The notes: generated by a model not told the origin, from the letters alone. A stretch of 64,000 bases of DNA from Pectobacterium polaris (GCF_002307355.1 NZ_CP017481.1:4588001-4652000); one strand, 5' to 3'; shown: positions 30,609 to 39,889, counted from the first letter of the stretch. A program made the numbers and translations.

Positions 30609-31103
30609 TTAGGCGCGCAGGTTAACGTTGATCGTTTCCTGGATACGTCCATTGGCGGTGCGACGCGTGTCAGCATCCTGACGATCCGCAACGTTCAGTA
30701 CTTCCTTATTGTTCACCAGCTCATCCAGCGTGATGTTATTCAGGAAGTCGGTAATACGGTCGCTCAGATCGCGCCACAGCGTGTGCGTCAGGCAGCGATC
30801 GCCACCTTGGCAGCCTTCGCGGCCCTGGCAACGCGTTGCATCAACAGATTCATCGACGGCCGAAATGACCATACCAACAGCGATTTCATTCGCGTTTTTA
30901 CCCAGCAGGTAACCGCCGCCCGGGCCACGAACACTGGCAACCAGTCCGTTCTTACGCAAGCGTGAAAATAGCTGCTCCAGATAAGACAGTGAAATACCCT
31001 GGCGTTCAGAAATATCCGCCAATGGAACCGGTCCTTCCTGGGAGTGCAGAGCCACATCGAGCATGGCGGTAACGGCGTAACGGCCTTTGGATGTCAGTCT
31101 CAT
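30609..31103 (-). CDS. iscR: Fe-S-sensing transcription regulator IscR
   Basis: An Rrf2-family regulator that carries a [2Fe-2S] cluster and represses its own operon when clusters are plentiful. The start at 31103 ([20 protein letters not shown]) gives 164 residues. Cluster ligands Cys92, Cys98, Cys104 and His107 are all at the E. coli positions. The winged helix ([18 protein letters not shown]) is intact. It is the first gene of iscRSUA-hscBA-fdx-iscX. Confidence 0.98.
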   Translation of the reverse strand: MRLTSKGRYAVTAMLDVALHSQEGPVPLADISERQGISLSYLEQLFSRLRKNGLVASVRGPGGGYLLGKNANEIAVGMVISAVDESVDATRCQGREGCQGGDRCLTHTLWRDLSDRITDFLNNITLDELVNNKEVLNVADRQDADTRRTANGRIQETINVNLRA

Positions 31104-31122
31104 GATAGTGGTACCTGTAGAT

Positions 31123-31149
31123 AAAACATGTATTATGAAAACATGTATT
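31123..31149 (-). repeat. Direct repeat in the iscR leader
   Basis: The 12-mer AAAACATGTATT occurs twice (31123-31134 and 31138-31149), exactly 15 bp apart, between the isc promoter and the iscR start. Each copy contains the palindrome ACATGT. Its role is unknown; it may be a leader element of the isc transcript. Confidence 0.6.
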
Positions 31150-31165
31150 GGCAGAACATAACGTG

Positions 31166-31194
31166 AGTCTGACATTCCCGAGTATTTTAGTCAA
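31166..31194 (-). promoter_or_regulatory. isc operon promoter with likely type 1 IscR site
   Basis: The minus strand carries TTGACT, a 17-bp spacer and CAGACT. The segment ACTCGGGAATGTCAGACT matches what I remember of the E. coli iscR promoter, where IscR binds a type 1 site over the core elements. The placement is about 65 bp before the iscR start. Confidence 0.7.
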
Positions 31195-31222
31195 CTATTT
31201 AACCGAGTAAATTACTCAAGTA

Positions 31223-31948
31223 TTATTCGCCGTGTGTTTTTTGTACCGAACTGAGTATCCCACGTAGAATATTAAGTTCCTGACTTTCAGGTCTGGCGCG
31301 GGTAAACAGGCGACGCAGCTTGTTCATTACCTGCCCTTGATGTGCTGGCCGGATAAATCCGGTTTGCAGCAGCGTCTGTTCAAGATGCTGATAAAACCGC
31401 TCCAGATCGTCGACCAGCGGGTATGGCGACTCTTCATGTGCCGGCTGCCCAGCCTGTAAGCGATCCAAATGCGCGATGCGCACTTCATAAGCAATGATCT
31501 GTACCGCCATCGCCAGATTGAGCGAGCTGTATTCCGGGTTAGCGGGAATCGCCACATGGTAATGGCATTTCTGCAGTTCCTCGTTCGTCAGCCCTACGCG
31601 TTCACGCCCAAACACCAGCGCGACCGGCGCGTGTTCCGCTTCCTGCGCGCTGCGAACGCCGCACTCGCGCGGTTCCAGCATCGGCCAAGGTAAGGTTCGA
31701 GAACGTGCGCTGGTGCCAACGACCAGACCACAGCCTTCGAGCGCCTGATCGAACGAATCCACAATGGTGGCATTGCCGATAACATCGCTGGCGCCTGCCG
31801 CCAACGCAATTGCCTGCGAATCAGGCTTCACCAATGGGTTGACCAAATAAAGTTTGCTTAATCCCATGGTTTTCATCGCCCTGGCCACTGAGCCCATATT
31901 GCCAGTGTGCGACGTTTCAACCAGAACAATGCGAATATTGTCTAACAT
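31223..31948 (-). CDS. trmJ: tRNA (cytidine/uridine-2'-O-)-methyltransferase TrmJ
   Basis: A SPOUT-class enzyme that 2'-O-methylates position 32 of several tRNAs. The start at 31948 ([20 protein letters not shown]) gives 241 residues; E. coli has 246. The SAM-binding trefoil-knot residues lie in [13 protein letters not shown] and [14 protein letters not shown]. The frame open to 31996 is not favoured. It is upstream of iscR on the same strand and divergent from suhB, as in E. coli. Confidence 0.96.
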   Translation of the reverse strand: MLDNIRIVLVETSHTGNMGSVARAMKTMGLSKLYLVNPLVKPDSQAIALAAGASDVIGNATIVDSFDQALEGCGLVVGTSARSRTLPWPMLEPRECGVRSAQEAEHAPVALVFGRERVGLTNEELQKCHYHVAIPANPEYSSLNLAMAVQIIAYEVRIAHLDRLQAGQPAHEESPYPLVDDLERFYQHLEQTLLQTGFIRPAHQGQVMNKLRRLFTRARPESQELNILRGILSSVQKTHGE

Positions 31949-32083
31949 ATGTACTCTATTGTGCGAAAGGAAGTCGTGCGAAAAGGAAACCGACATACCT
32001 TAACACAGACTTAGCTATTTTACTTTTCTGCTGCTATACTCTGCGCCGCTTTCCGTTCTTTAACATTCCAGTGGACCGATACC

Positions 32084-32887
32084 ATGCATCCGATGCTCAA
32101 CATCGCTATACGCGCTGCGCGTAAAGCCGGTAATTTAATTGCCAAGAACTATGAAACGCCAGACGCCGTCGAAGCTAGCCAGAAAGGCAGCAACGATTTT
32201 GTGACCAACGTTGATCGGGATGCAGAACGTCTGATCGTTGAAGTCATCCGTAAATCTTACCCACAGCACACCATTATTGGTGAAGAGTGTGGCGAGCTGG
32301 TTGGCGAAGATCCGGCAGTACAATGGGTTATCGATCCTCTGGATGGCACCACCAACTTCATCAAACGTTTACCTCACTTCGCTGTTTCTATCGCGGTCCG
32401 CATTAAAGGCCGTACCGAAGTTGCCGTTGTTTACGATCCGATGCGTAATGAACTGTTTACCGCGACTCGCGGTCAAGGCGCACAGCTGAACGGCTACCGT
32501 CTGCGCAGCAGCACTGCCCGCGATCTGGACGGCACCGTACTGGCAACAGGTTTCCCTTTCAAATTAAAACAACACAGCAAAAGCTATATCAACGTCATCG
32601 GCGCGCTGTTCACCCACTGTGCGGATTTCCGCCGTACGGGTTCTGCTGCACTGGATCTGGCTTATGTGGCCGCGGGTCGCGTTGACGGTTTCTTTGAAAT
32701 CGGCCTGAAGCCGTGGGATTTTGCCGGTGGCGAGCTGCTGGTACGTGAAGCTGGCGGGATCGTGACAGATTTCGTTGGCGGCCATAACTATCTGGCATCC
32801 GGCAATCTGGTTGCAGGTAACCCACGTGTGGTGAAATCCATTCTGGGCACCATCCGTGAAGAACTGAGCGACGCACTGAAACGCTAA
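32084..32887 (+). CDS. suhB: Inositol-1-monophosphatase / Nus factor SuhB
   Basis: Hydrolyses inositol monophosphates in vitro. In E. coli it also acts as an RNA polymerase and NusG-associated factor in rRNA antitermination. It has 267 residues like E. coli. Metal-binding motifs of the family are present: GEECGE, WVIDPLDGTTNF (about residues 82-93) and KPWDFAGGELLVREAGG. It is divergent from trmJ. Confidence 0.97.
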   Translation: MHPMLNIAIRAARKAGNLIAKNYETPDAVEASQKGSNDFVTNVDRDAERLIVEVIRKSYPQHTIIGEECGELVGEDPAVQWVIDPLDGTTNFIKRLPHFAVSIAVRIKGRTEVAVVYDPMRNELFTATRGQGAQLNGYRLRSSTARDLDGTVLATGFPFKLKQHSKSYINVIGALFTHCADFRRTGSAALDLAYVAAGRVDGFFEIGLKPWDFAGGELLVREAGGIVTDFVGGHNYLASGNLVAGNPRVVKSILGTIREELSDALKR

Positions 32888-32896
32888 TTCCGACCC

Positions 32897-32936
32897 ACTC
32901 CGGCTCACCCTCATAAAAACGAAATTGGGCCGGAGT
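32897..32936 (+). terminator. Terminator of suhB
   Basis: An 8-bp GC-rich stem (ACTCCGGC / GCCGGAGT) with a long loop of about 24 nt, followed by TGTTATTTTTCTTT. It lies 9 bp after the suhB stop. Confidence 0.75.
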
Positions 32937-32988
32937 TGTTATTTTTCTTTACATATGAATCCTGTATACGCATTGTTTATCCTTATAC

Positions 32989-33001
32989 GATAATAATTAT
33001 C
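32989..33001. promoter_or_regulatory. Candidate Fur box upstream of the iron ABC operon
   Basis: The palindrome GATAATAATTATC resembles the core of the Fur consensus and lies about 60 bp before the binding-protein start. A further TGATAA element at 33015 may extend the site. It supports iron regulation of the downstream three-gene operon. Confidence 0.65.
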
Positions 33002-33059
33002 AAACTCATTACACTGATAACTTCATCACATTGATAAACTGTGAATTAGGATCGCCACC

Positions 33060-34178
33060 ATGTTAAGAAAATCAGTAAGATCACTCTTTCTGACTGCACT
33101 CCTCACCACTCCGCTTTTCAGCTATGCCACCCAATATCCTCTTACCGTCACCGATTTCGACGGAAGAAGTGTGACCATTAAACAAGAGCCACAGCGCATC
33201 ATTCTGCAAGATGGGCGCGATATTATGACGATGGCATTGCTTGACCGCGATAATCCCTTTCAGCGTCTGGTCGCCTGGAACAATCTGGCGAAAAAACAGG
33301 ACACCGCAACCTGGGATATGCTGAAAGGAAAATGGCCTCAGTCCGTTGGCATTCTGGATATGGGCTTCAGTGACAAAGGTAACGTCGATTTGGAAAGCGT
33401 GCTGTCAAAACAGCCGGATCTGATGATTGCCCAGCTGCGTGCCAAGGCAGCGCTGAAGGAAAGCGGCGTGATCGACAAGCTTAGCGCTCTGAATATTCCC
33501 GTACTGTTCGTCGATTATGAAGTGAATCCGGCTAAAGATACCGCTCCGAGCATCGACCTGTTGGGTCAAGTTCTGAACCGTGAAGCCAATGCCAAAGCGT
33601 ATACCGATTTCTATCGTCAACATTTCGATGCCATTCAGCAGAAAACCGCGGCAATCACCCCAAAACCTAGCGTCTTTGTTGAGCCGATTGCCGGTAACTC
33701 GGATTCCTGCTGCTTCACACACAGCAACAGCGGCTGGGGCGGATTGGTAGAAGCGGTCGGCGCGAAAAATATTGGTTCAGATTTGCTGCCGGGCGCGTCA
33801 GGCTTTGTCTCGCTGGAAAAAATTATCAGCATGAAACCTGACGTCTACATTATGACAGGCTCTAAGCGTGGTAACAGCCAGGTCCTGCCGTTAGGCTATG
33901 GCGCCAGCGTAGAAGACGTGCGCAATCAGGCCACTACGCTGCTCAATCGCACTGGCATTAGCCAGATCCCAGCAGTACAGGCGAAACACGTTTACGGCGT
34001 TTACCACCATTTCTACAACCATCCCTACAACATTGTCGGTATGGAATATTTGTCAAAGGACATTTATCCTCAGGCCTTTACCAGCCTGAATCCTGATGAT
34101 ACGTATCGCCATATCATTCAGAATTTTACCTCGCTGCCTGACAGTGAGTTTATCTTTGCCTGGAAACAAGGTGAGTAA
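33060..34178 (+). CDS. Periplasmic binding protein of an iron/siderophore ABC transporter
   Basis: A 372-residue periplasmic solute-binding protein of the TroA/FhuD-like superfamily (PF01497). The signal peptide ends near residue 23 (LLTTPLFSYAT). The mature N-terminus YPLTVTDFDGRSVTIKQEPQ is the typical first strand of this family. An unusual Cys-Cys pair occurs at residues 217-218 (SDSCCFTHS), in the region after the inter-lobe helix. The second binding protein at 38714 has an equivalent pair. It is first of three genes, followed 6 bp later by a FecCD permease and then an ATPase, under a Fur-like box. The ligand (ferric siderophore, haem or other chelate) cannot be told. Confidence 0.88.
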   Translation: MLRKSVRSLFLTALLTTPLFSYATQYPLTVTDFDGRSVTIKQEPQRIILQDGRDIMTMALLDRDNPFQRLVAWNNLAKKQDTATWDMLKGKWPQSVGILDMGFSDKGNVDLESVLSKQPDLMIAQLRAKAALKESGVIDKLSALNIPVLFVDYEVNPAKDTAPSIDLLGQVLNREANAKAYTDFYRQHFDAIQQKTAAITPKPSVFVEPIAGNSDSCCFTHSNSGWGGLVEAVGAKNIGSDLLPGASGFVSLEKIISMKPDVYIMTGSKRGNSQVLPLGYGASVEDVRNQATTLLNRTGISQIPAVQAKHVYGVYHHFYNHPYNIVGMEYLSKDIYPQAFTSLNPDDTYRHIIQNFTSLPDSEFIFAWKQGE

Positions 34179-34184
34179 TTTTTC

Positions 34185-35267
34185 ATGAGTACAACCACTG
34201 AACCGGGTATCCGCAATACTGCCGCGGATGCCAACACCATTATGGACAACTATCGCGGCATCATTCGACGCCGTGTGGGTGTTATGGCGATACTGCTGTT
34301 GATCATCATCGGCTCGTTGTTGCTGGATTTTACGATGGGGCCTTCAGGGCTGACGCTTGATGTACTTTGGCAGACGCTGACCGATCCGGCCAGCGCCGAT
34401 GCGGGTACACGCGTGATCGTCTGGGATATTCGTCTGCCTTACGCGCTGATGGCTATCGTGGTTGGACTGTCACTGGGTCTGGCCGGTGCAGAAATGCAGA
34501 CGATCCTGAACAACCCACTGGCCAGCCCGTTTACGCTCGGCGTTTCCTCCGCTGCTGCATTCGGTGCTGCGCTGGCTATCGTCCTCGGTATCGGCATCCC
34601 CGGTATTCCGGCTCAGTGGTTTATCTCCGCAAACGCTTTTATCTTTGCGCTGCTGGCAGCGTTGCTGCTTGATGGTATTACGCGCTGGACGCAGGTCGCT
34701 ACCTCCGGCGTCGTGCTGTTCGGTATCGCGCTGGTGTTCACCTTTAATGCGCTGGTTTCCATGCTCCAGTTCATCGCCAACGAAGACACGCTGCAAGGTC
34801 TGGTGTTCTGGACGATGGGCAGTCTGGCCCGAGCCTCGTGGGAAAAATTGGGAATTCTGCTGTTGGTGCTCGCTATCGTGATGCCCATTTCGCTGATGAG
34901 CTCATGGAAACTGACCGCGCTGCGGTTGGGTGAAGATCGCGCCGTGAGTTTTGGCATTAACGTTCGCCGCCTGCGTCTGGCGACGCTGCTGCGCATCAGT
35001 ATTTTGTCCGCTATTTCAGTCGCGTTTGTTGGCCCCATCGGCTTTATCGGCCTGGTTGCTCCGCATATCGCACGTATGATTTTCGGTGAAGATCATCGCT
35101 TTTATCTGCCTGCCAGTGCGTTAACTGGCGCGCTGGTGTTGTCGATGGCGTCCGTTGCCTCGAAAAATCTCATCCCCGGCGTCATTATCCCGGTCGGGAT
35201 CGTCACATCACTGGTTGGCGTCCCCTTCTTCCTGAGCATCATCCTGCGCCACAGAGGAAACGTATGA
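34185..35267 (+). CDS. FecCD-family iron-type ABC transporter permease
   Basis: A 360-residue membrane protein with about ten transmembrane segments, of the BtuC/FecCD type used for ferric siderophores and B12. The family motif GLSLGLAGAEMQTILNNPLA (about residues 90-110) and the coupling region FVGPIGFIGLVAPHIAR (about 283-299) are clear. The stop overlaps the ATPase start by 4 bp (ATGA). Only one permease gene is present, so the channel would be a homodimer. Confidence 0.93.
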   Translation: MSTTTEPGIRNTAADANTIMDNYRGIIRRRVGVMAILLLIIIGSLLLDFTMGPSGLTLDVLWQTLTDPASADAGTRVIVWDIRLPYALMAIVVGLSLGLAGAEMQTILNNPLASPFTLGVSSAAAFGAALAIVLGIGIPGIPAQWFISANAFIFALLAALLLDGITRWTQVATSGVVLFGIALVFTFNALVSMLQFIANEDTLQGLVFWTMGSLARASWEKLGILLLVLAIVMPISLMSSWKLTALRLGEDRAVSFGINVRRLRLATLLRISILSAISVAFVGPIGFIGLVAPHIARMIFGEDHRFYLPASALTGALVLSMASVASKNLIPGVIIPVGIVTSLVGVPFFLSIILRHRGNV

Positions 35268-36064
35268 ACCAGCAAACCTCTTCTGGATTACGCCTTTCCC
35301 ACTTTCGCGCCGGTTACCCCAAGCGTCAGGTGATTCGCGATCTGTCCGTACCACAGCTGCCGCGCGGGAAAATTACCGTGCTGCTCGGCCCTAACGGCAG
35401 CGGTAAATCCACGCTGTTGCGTGCAATGGCAGGTCTGAATGCTTCCGAAGGTGAACTGTGGTTGGATGACACCAACCTGATGGCGTTACCTTTCACTCAG
35501 CGGGCGGAAAAAGTTGTTTATCTGCCGCAATCGTTGCCGGCGGGCGTTCACCTGCACGTGCTGGAATCGATTATCGTCGCACAGCGCGCGTCTGGCGGCA
35601 TGCACAACGCCGAAAAGCAGGATGAAGTGATGAACCTGCTGCGTCAGTTAGGCATTGAACATCTGGCGTTGAGCTATCTCGATCAGCTCTCTGGCGGACA
35701 GAAACAGCTGGTCGGGTTAGCGCAATCGCTGATCCGTCAACCTTCGCTGCTCCTGCTGGACGAACCGCTCAGTGCGTTGGATCTGAACTATCAGTTCCAC
35801 GTGATGGATTTGGTACGCAAGGAAACGCGCAAGCGCAACATCATCACCGTCGTGGTGGTGCATGACATCAATATCGCGCTACGTCACGGCGACCATGTAT
35901 TGATGCTGCAAAACGGTAATCTGATTGCCGATGGTGCACCAGCCGAGGTGATTAGCCCGGAAAGCCTGTCAGCAGTCTATGGTGTACGCGGACGCATCGA
36001 ACGCTGTTCGCAGGGCGTGCCGCAGGTGATTATCGACGGGCTGGTCAGCGAACCCACCGTCTAA
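35264..36064 (+). CDS. ABC transporter ATP-binding protein (iron type)
   Basis: The cytoplasmic ATPase of the transporter, 266 residues of the FepC/FhuC class. Walker A is GPNGSGKST, near residue 43. The ABC signature is LSGGQKQLVGLAQSL, and Walker B LLLLDEPLSALD is followed by the switch histidine in VVVHDINIA. It overlaps the permease stop by 4 bp. A perfect hairpin terminator follows. Confidence 0.95.
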   Translation: MNQQTSSGLRLSHFRAGYPKRQVIRDLSVPQLPRGKITVLLGPNGSGKSTLLRAMAGLNASEGELWLDDTNLMALPFTQRAEKVVYLPQSLPAGVHLHVLESIIVAQRASGGMHNAEKQDEVMNLLRQLGIEHLALSYLDQLSGGQKQLVGLAQSLIRQPSLLLLDEPLSALDLNYQFHVMDLVRKETRKRNIITVVVVHDINIALRHGDHVLMLQNGNLIADGAPAEVISPESLSAVYGVRGRIERCSQGVPQVIIDGLVSEPTV

Positions 36065-36083
36065 GCTTTTCTCTGTACGGATA

Positions 36084-36105
36084 GACGGTGAGTTCCCTCA
36101 CCGTC
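36084..36105 (+). terminator. Terminator of the iron ABC operon
   Basis: A perfect 9-bp stem (GACGGTGAG / CTCACCGTC) with a TTCC loop, followed by TTCCTTAG, 20 bp after the ATPase stop. Confidence 0.8.
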
Positions 36106-36189
36106 TTCCTTAGCTTACCAAACGCGACGGCGCTGATTCACCGCACCAGAACCATACACCGTACGCGCTATACCTCACGTTGCCGCTAT

Positions 36190-36513
36190 TCAGTACAAAC
36201 GCGCAGAGGCAAGCCCATCGCGCATGTTCGTCAGCATGTTCTCAAACAGACGCAATGCCAAACCCACGCTGTTTACGTTGTAGTAGAGCGCCGCGTCATT
36301 ATGCTTCAGATAATGTTCAAACTCGGGTTTATCGAGCAGTTTATAAATTGCAGTAAATCGCAAAATAAGGTGGCTGCAATTATTGAGATAGAGATCAAGC
36401 GTGCGGTAATCACTTTTCATTAGCTGAGTAAGCAACGCGGTCATATGCTCGAATTCCGTCAGTAGCGACGCATAATCCCCCAGATTTTCCGCACTGTGCT
36501 CAGTCGATTCCAT
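36190..36513 (-). CDS. Small helical protein of unknown function
   Basis: I do not recognise this 107-residue protein. The start at 36513 is chosen because GGGAG precedes it at good spacing; the frame is open to 36546. It is predicted by eye to be mostly helical, acidic at the N-terminus (ESTEHSAENLGDY), without a signal peptide or membrane segment. It has heptad-like hydrophobic spacing (LLTEFEHMTALLTQLM) and single His and Cys residues in NNCSHLILRF. It lies 84 bp downstream of the chemoreceptor gene on the same strand, so the two are probably co-transcribed. Base composition resembles its neighbours. Confidence 0.6.
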   Translation of the reverse strand: MESTEHSAENLGDYASLLTEFEHMTALLTQLMKSDYRTLDLYLNNCSHLILRFTAIYKLLDKPEFEHYLKHNDAALYYNVNSVGLALRLFENMLTNMRDGLASARLY

Positions 36514-36597
36514 ACCGTCATCTCCCTTGGCTTTCGCACTGGTCAATCGAACCTATAGCCGCATACCGCCTTACTGCGCAGCATACGGCGCGATAGA

Positions 36598-38265
36598 TTA
36601 GAAACGCTGCCAGTCTGCTTCATCCGAAGCAATAACAGCTTTTTTCCTTACGGGAGAAAGACGCGGCGCGGATATTCCAGGTAGCGCGGATGCAGAAGCG
36701 GAGGCCAGCGCCAGAGGGGTAACCTGCCCCACAATGAACTGCCCCACCAGCTGGCTCAACGTACTTGCCTGTTCCTGCAACGACTGCGACGCCGCAGACG
36801 CCTCTTCCACTAATGAGGCGTTTTGCTGAGTCACATCATCCATCTGGTTAACCGCCTGATGCACCTGGCTGATCCCCTGGGTTTGTTCCTCGGTCGCCGC
36901 CGCGATTTCATTGACTAAATCCGTTACCTGCTGGATCGCATCCTTCATCGCCGACATGTTTTTCCCTACATCGCTGGCTTGATCGACGCCCGCCGACACC
37001 AGCGAGTTTGAGGCATCAATCAGATCCTTGATTTCGCGCGCCGCGGTAGACGACCGCTGTGCCAGCGTACGCACTTCTCCCGCCACCACCGCAAAACCAC
37101 GCCCCTGCTCGCCGGCACGCGCAGCTTCTACCGCCGCATTCAGGGCGAGGATATTAGTCTGAAACGCAATACCTTCAATAAGCGCAATGATGTCGGTGAT
37201 CTTGCCTGAGCTGGTGCGAATGTGTTCCATCGTATTCAGCATCGTGTTGACGGAATCCGCGCTATTGATGGAGATCTTGCTGGCATTCCCCGCCAGCAGG
37301 CTCGCCTGTTGCGTGTTCTCCGCGTTCTGGCGCACCGTCTCACTGATTTCCGTCATACTGGCCGCCGTTTGTTCCAGCGAAGCAGCCTGTTCCTCGGTGC
37401 GGGATGACAGATCTTCATTCCCCGCCGCAATCTGCGTCGCCGCGCTGCTCACCGATTGCGATGAAGCACTCACCGAAGCCAGCGCTGAGGATACCCGCTG
37501 CATCAGGCTGTTAAAGGCACGGGCGGTATTTCCCACTTCATCCTTGCGTCGCTCGTCCGCTTGAATCGTCAGGTCGAGATGGGTGCTAACGCTTTCCATC
37601 GTTTGACTCATGTTATTCAAACTTTTTCTAATGCCCAGAATGGTTCTCACCGCGAAAAAGCCGATCAACAACACGATCAATAACGTACCAGACAACAGGC
37701 CAAACCACGTTTGGTCATAAATCCGTTTATTCAGCTGACGCAGTTCGTCGCCCATTTCAACATTCAGATCGAATTGCTTACGGTAATTGGCGAGTAACTC
37801 ACGTACCGCTTCTCCAGGTCCGTTTGCTCCTTGCAACAGGCCAAGCGCGATCTCGTTTTGGTTCGACTTTGATGCGTTAAGAAAAACAGGTAGCGATACC
37901 TGTAATTTTTTGGTCAGATCAATCGCCGTATGGGTCAGTTGGCGATCCTCCTCACTGGAGGCATCATTGATCAGGTAATACTCATTGAGCGTCTTTATTT
38001 CCTCGATGGTTCTATTAATATCCTGCTCAATCGCGGGCAGCTTGCGATCGTCATCCGTGGTCTGATGACGATACAAAAAAAGCACCAGCGAATTGCTTTT
38101 ATCCACCAAACTATTTAAATCTTTAATGCTCGGAATCGCATTATCCTGAACATATTCAAAACGAGATTGGAACCCTGATAACAATGATAAAGTAACAATA
38201 ACTAATGAAATAAGCGCCAGCGACATTAGCGAAAACGTCAACAGCAGGCGTTGCGTGATATTCAT
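36598..38265 (-). CDS. Methyl-accepting chemotaxis protein
   Basis: A transmembrane chemoreceptor of 555 residues that controls the flagellar motor through CheA and CheW. The first membrane segment is at about 10-30. The periplasmic domain (about 31-190) is a four-helix-bundle type without a clear ligand motif. The second membrane segment is at about 191-211, followed by HAMP (about 212-265). The signalling domain carries the conserved tip [20 protein letters not shown] and methylation helices rich in Glu/Gln. The C-terminus DWQRF is a WxxF-type tail like the NWETF pentapeptide that binds CheR and CheB. A sigma-28-like promoter lies upstream. Confidence 0.93.
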   Translation of the reverse strand: MNITQRLLLTFSLMSLALISLVIVTLSLLSGFQSRFEYVQDNAIPSIKDLNSLVDKSNSLVLFLYRHQTTDDDRKLPAIEQDINRTIEEIKTLNEYYLINDASSEEDRQLTHTAIDLTKKLQVSLPVFLNASKSNQNEIALGLLQGANGPGEAVRELLANYRKQFDLNVEMGDELRQLNKRIYDQTWFGLLSGTLLIVLLIGFFAVRTILGIRKSLNNMSQTMESVSTHLDLTIQADERRKDEVGNTARAFNSLMQRVSSALASVSASSQSVSSAATQIAAGNEDLSSRTEEQAASLEQTAASMTEISETVRQNAENTQQASLLAGNASKISINSADSVNTMLNTMEHIRTSSGKITDIIALIEGIAFQTNILALNAAVEAARAGEQGRGFAVVAGEVRTLAQRSSTAAREIKDLIDASNSLVSAGVDQASDVGKNMSAMKDAIQQVTDLVNEIAAATEEQTQGISQVHQAVNQMDDVTQQNASLVEEASAASQSLQEQASTLSQLVGQFIVGQVTPLALASASASALPGISAPRLSPVRKKAVIASDEADWQRF

Positions 38266-38392
38266 AACCGCTCCATTTTTTTTGAATTTTTATACCGTAT
38301 TTTTTTCCTGATTCCGGTATGTCAAATAAACCGAATTTCCCTCCCTACGTGGCGTTTTGCGTAAAAGTCAGACATACCTTTACCACGTTCAA

Positions 38393-38419
38393 TTATCGCC
38401 ACAGAAGCAGACAGCTTGA
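38393..38419 (-). promoter_or_regulatory. Sigma-28 (FliA)-like promoter of the chemoreceptor
   Basis: On the minus strand TCAA is followed after 15 bp by GGCGATAA. The sigma-28 consensus is TAAA-N15-GCCGATAA, so 7 of 8 bases in the -10 and 3 of 4 in the -35 match with exact spacing. It lies about 125 bp before the start codon. It would place the receptor in the flagellar class III regulon. Confidence 0.6.
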
Positions 38420-38638
38420 TAGCATCGATCATTAAAATCACTTAATAATCCCAAAACGATAGTTACTAGCTATCAAAATAAGATAATTGATCGTCACAAA
38501 CATCTAACGATCCGGCAATGGGGAAAACTGGAAAGAAAACGTTTACTTTATTTTCCGGCAGGATAAAAAATGTGGTGACATGAACATCGCCAGCGCTGCG
38601 GTTGATAGACGATAAAATCGGTGAAAAAGCACAAAAAA

Positions 38639-38666
38639 AAGCACTGACCGATGAGGTTCAGTGCTT
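38639..38666 (-). terminator. Terminator of the orphan iron-binding protein gene
   Basis: A 9-bp stem (AAGCACTGA / TCAGTGCTT) followed on the minus strand by a run of T residues (TTTTTTGTGC). It lies about 50 bp after the stop. Confidence 0.85.
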
Positions 38667-38713
38667 TTCTATTATCTGGTTTACTGCATCATCTGGCTTA
38701 CTGCCTGACGGCG

Positions 38714-39841
38714 TTATTTCTTCGCTGGCAGAGTAACCCAGTAGCCTGGCTGATATGTCAGCGGCAGGAACTTCTCGTGGAAGGTACGGAACGTTGCATC
38801 AGGATCGATATCCTTAAACAGTTCCGGGTGCATCCATTTTGCTAATACCTGGATCGCCACAAACTGATACGGGCTATCATAGAACTGATGCCAGATTGCA
38901 TGGGCGTTGCCATCAGTTGCTACCGGCAGCGTTTTGAATGCTGAGCGTTCCATCAGTTTTTGCAGGCGTTGCAGCGCTTCTTTCTGATCGGCTCCTGGTC
39001 CAACGCCAACCCAGCCATTCGCCGTGTTGTAGTTTTTCCAGTTAGCTCCGGTCACCACCACCACATCCGGGCGAGAACTGATAATTTGCTCTGGGTTCAG
39101 CGTACCAAACGTGCCGGGGATAATGTTTTTGGCAATGTTGTCACCGCCAGCGGCCTCAACCATACGGCCAAAGTTCTCATCACCAAATGACATGCAGCAC
39201 TCTTCGTCATAGCCGCCTGCACGGTCGATCATCACTTTCGGGCGTGGCCCCTGATAGTTCTTCAACCGATCGGTGACGAGCTCAATCTGCTCACGACGGA
39301 ATTTAATAATCTCTTCCGCACGCTGTGGTTTGCCAACCAGCTGGCCCATGATGTGAATGCTTTTTTCTGCATTCTCAAACGGCTTCTCGCGGAAATCGAT
39401 GAACACCACCGGAATCCCCAGCGAACTGAGTTTCTCGATCAGTTTGCCTTCATCCGTCGCCGCTTTTGACTCCAGATTCATCAGTACCAAATCCGGCTTC
39501 AGCGTCAATGCCTGCTCGACGTTGAAGGTGCCGTCTTTCGCTCCGCCAAAGGTCGGCAGCTTTTTGATTTCCGGGTATTGCTTTTCATAAGCCATATAGC
39601 CGTCATAATCGGCTTTCGGCAGATCGTCGCGCCAGCCAACGACGCGCTGGAACGGTGCCTCGGTATCAAAGGCAGCCAGCAGATAAATCTGTCGACCTTC
39701 CCCTAAGATAATCCGCTTCACTTCGGATTTGATTTCTACTTTCCTGCCACTAACGTCTTCAATAACAATCGGGTTAGCGCTGGCGGCAACGCTCACACTC
39801 AGCCCCAACAGAGCAACGACTGAAAACAGCCATTTCTTCAT
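38714..39841 (-). CDS. Orphan periplasmic iron/siderophore-binding protein
   Basis: A 375-residue periplasmic binding protein of the same family as the one at 33060. The signal peptide ends near residue 22 (VSVAASANP). The mature start IVIEDVSGRKVEIKSEVKR and the Cys215-Cys216 pair in DEECCMSFGDENFG correspond to those of the first protein. No permease or ATPase gene is next to it, so it either uses the transporter encoded at 34185-36064 or one elsewhere. A near-perfect 19-bp Fur box lies 30 bp upstream and a strong terminator follows, so it forms its own iron-regulated unit. Confidence 0.88.
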   Translation of the reverse strand: MKKWLFSVVALLGLSVSVAASANPIVIEDVSGRKVEIKSEVKRIILGEGRQIYLLAAFDTEAPFQRVVGWRDDLPKADYDGYMAYEKQYPEIKKLPTFGGAKDGTFNVEQALTLKPDLVLMNLESKAATDEGKLIEKLSSLGIPVVFIDFREKPFENAEKSIHIMGQLVGKPQRAEEIIKFRREQIELVTDRLKNYQGPRPKVMIDRAGGYDEECCMSFGDENFGRMVEAAGGDNIAKNIIPGTFGTLNPEQIISSRPDVVVVTGANWKNYNTANGWVGVGPGADQKEALQRLQKLMERSAFKTLPVATDGNAHAIWHQFYDSPYQFVAIQVLAKWMHPELFKDIDPDATFRTFHEKFLPLTYQPGYWVTLPAKK

Positions 39842-39870
39842 TATTATTCCCTTCTGCGATTATGGTTATA

Positions 39871-39889
39871 AATGATAATAGTTATCATT
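39871..39889. promoter_or_regulatory. Fur box upstream of the orphan binding protein
   Basis: AATGATAATAGTTATCATT is a 9-1-9 inverted repeat with a single mismatch between arms and strong similarity to the Fur consensus. It ends 30 bp upstream of the start codon, where it would cover the promoter. Confidence 0.85.

Larger units (their letters stand above)
38266..38713. other. Intergenic region between the chemoreceptor and the second binding protein
   Basis: In these 448 bp, two elements were found: the sigma-28-like promoter for the chemoreceptor (38393-38419) and the terminator of the binding-protein gene (38639-38666). The rest is AT-rich. No supported small ORF or RNA gene was seen between 38430 and 38620. 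Confidence 0.6.
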
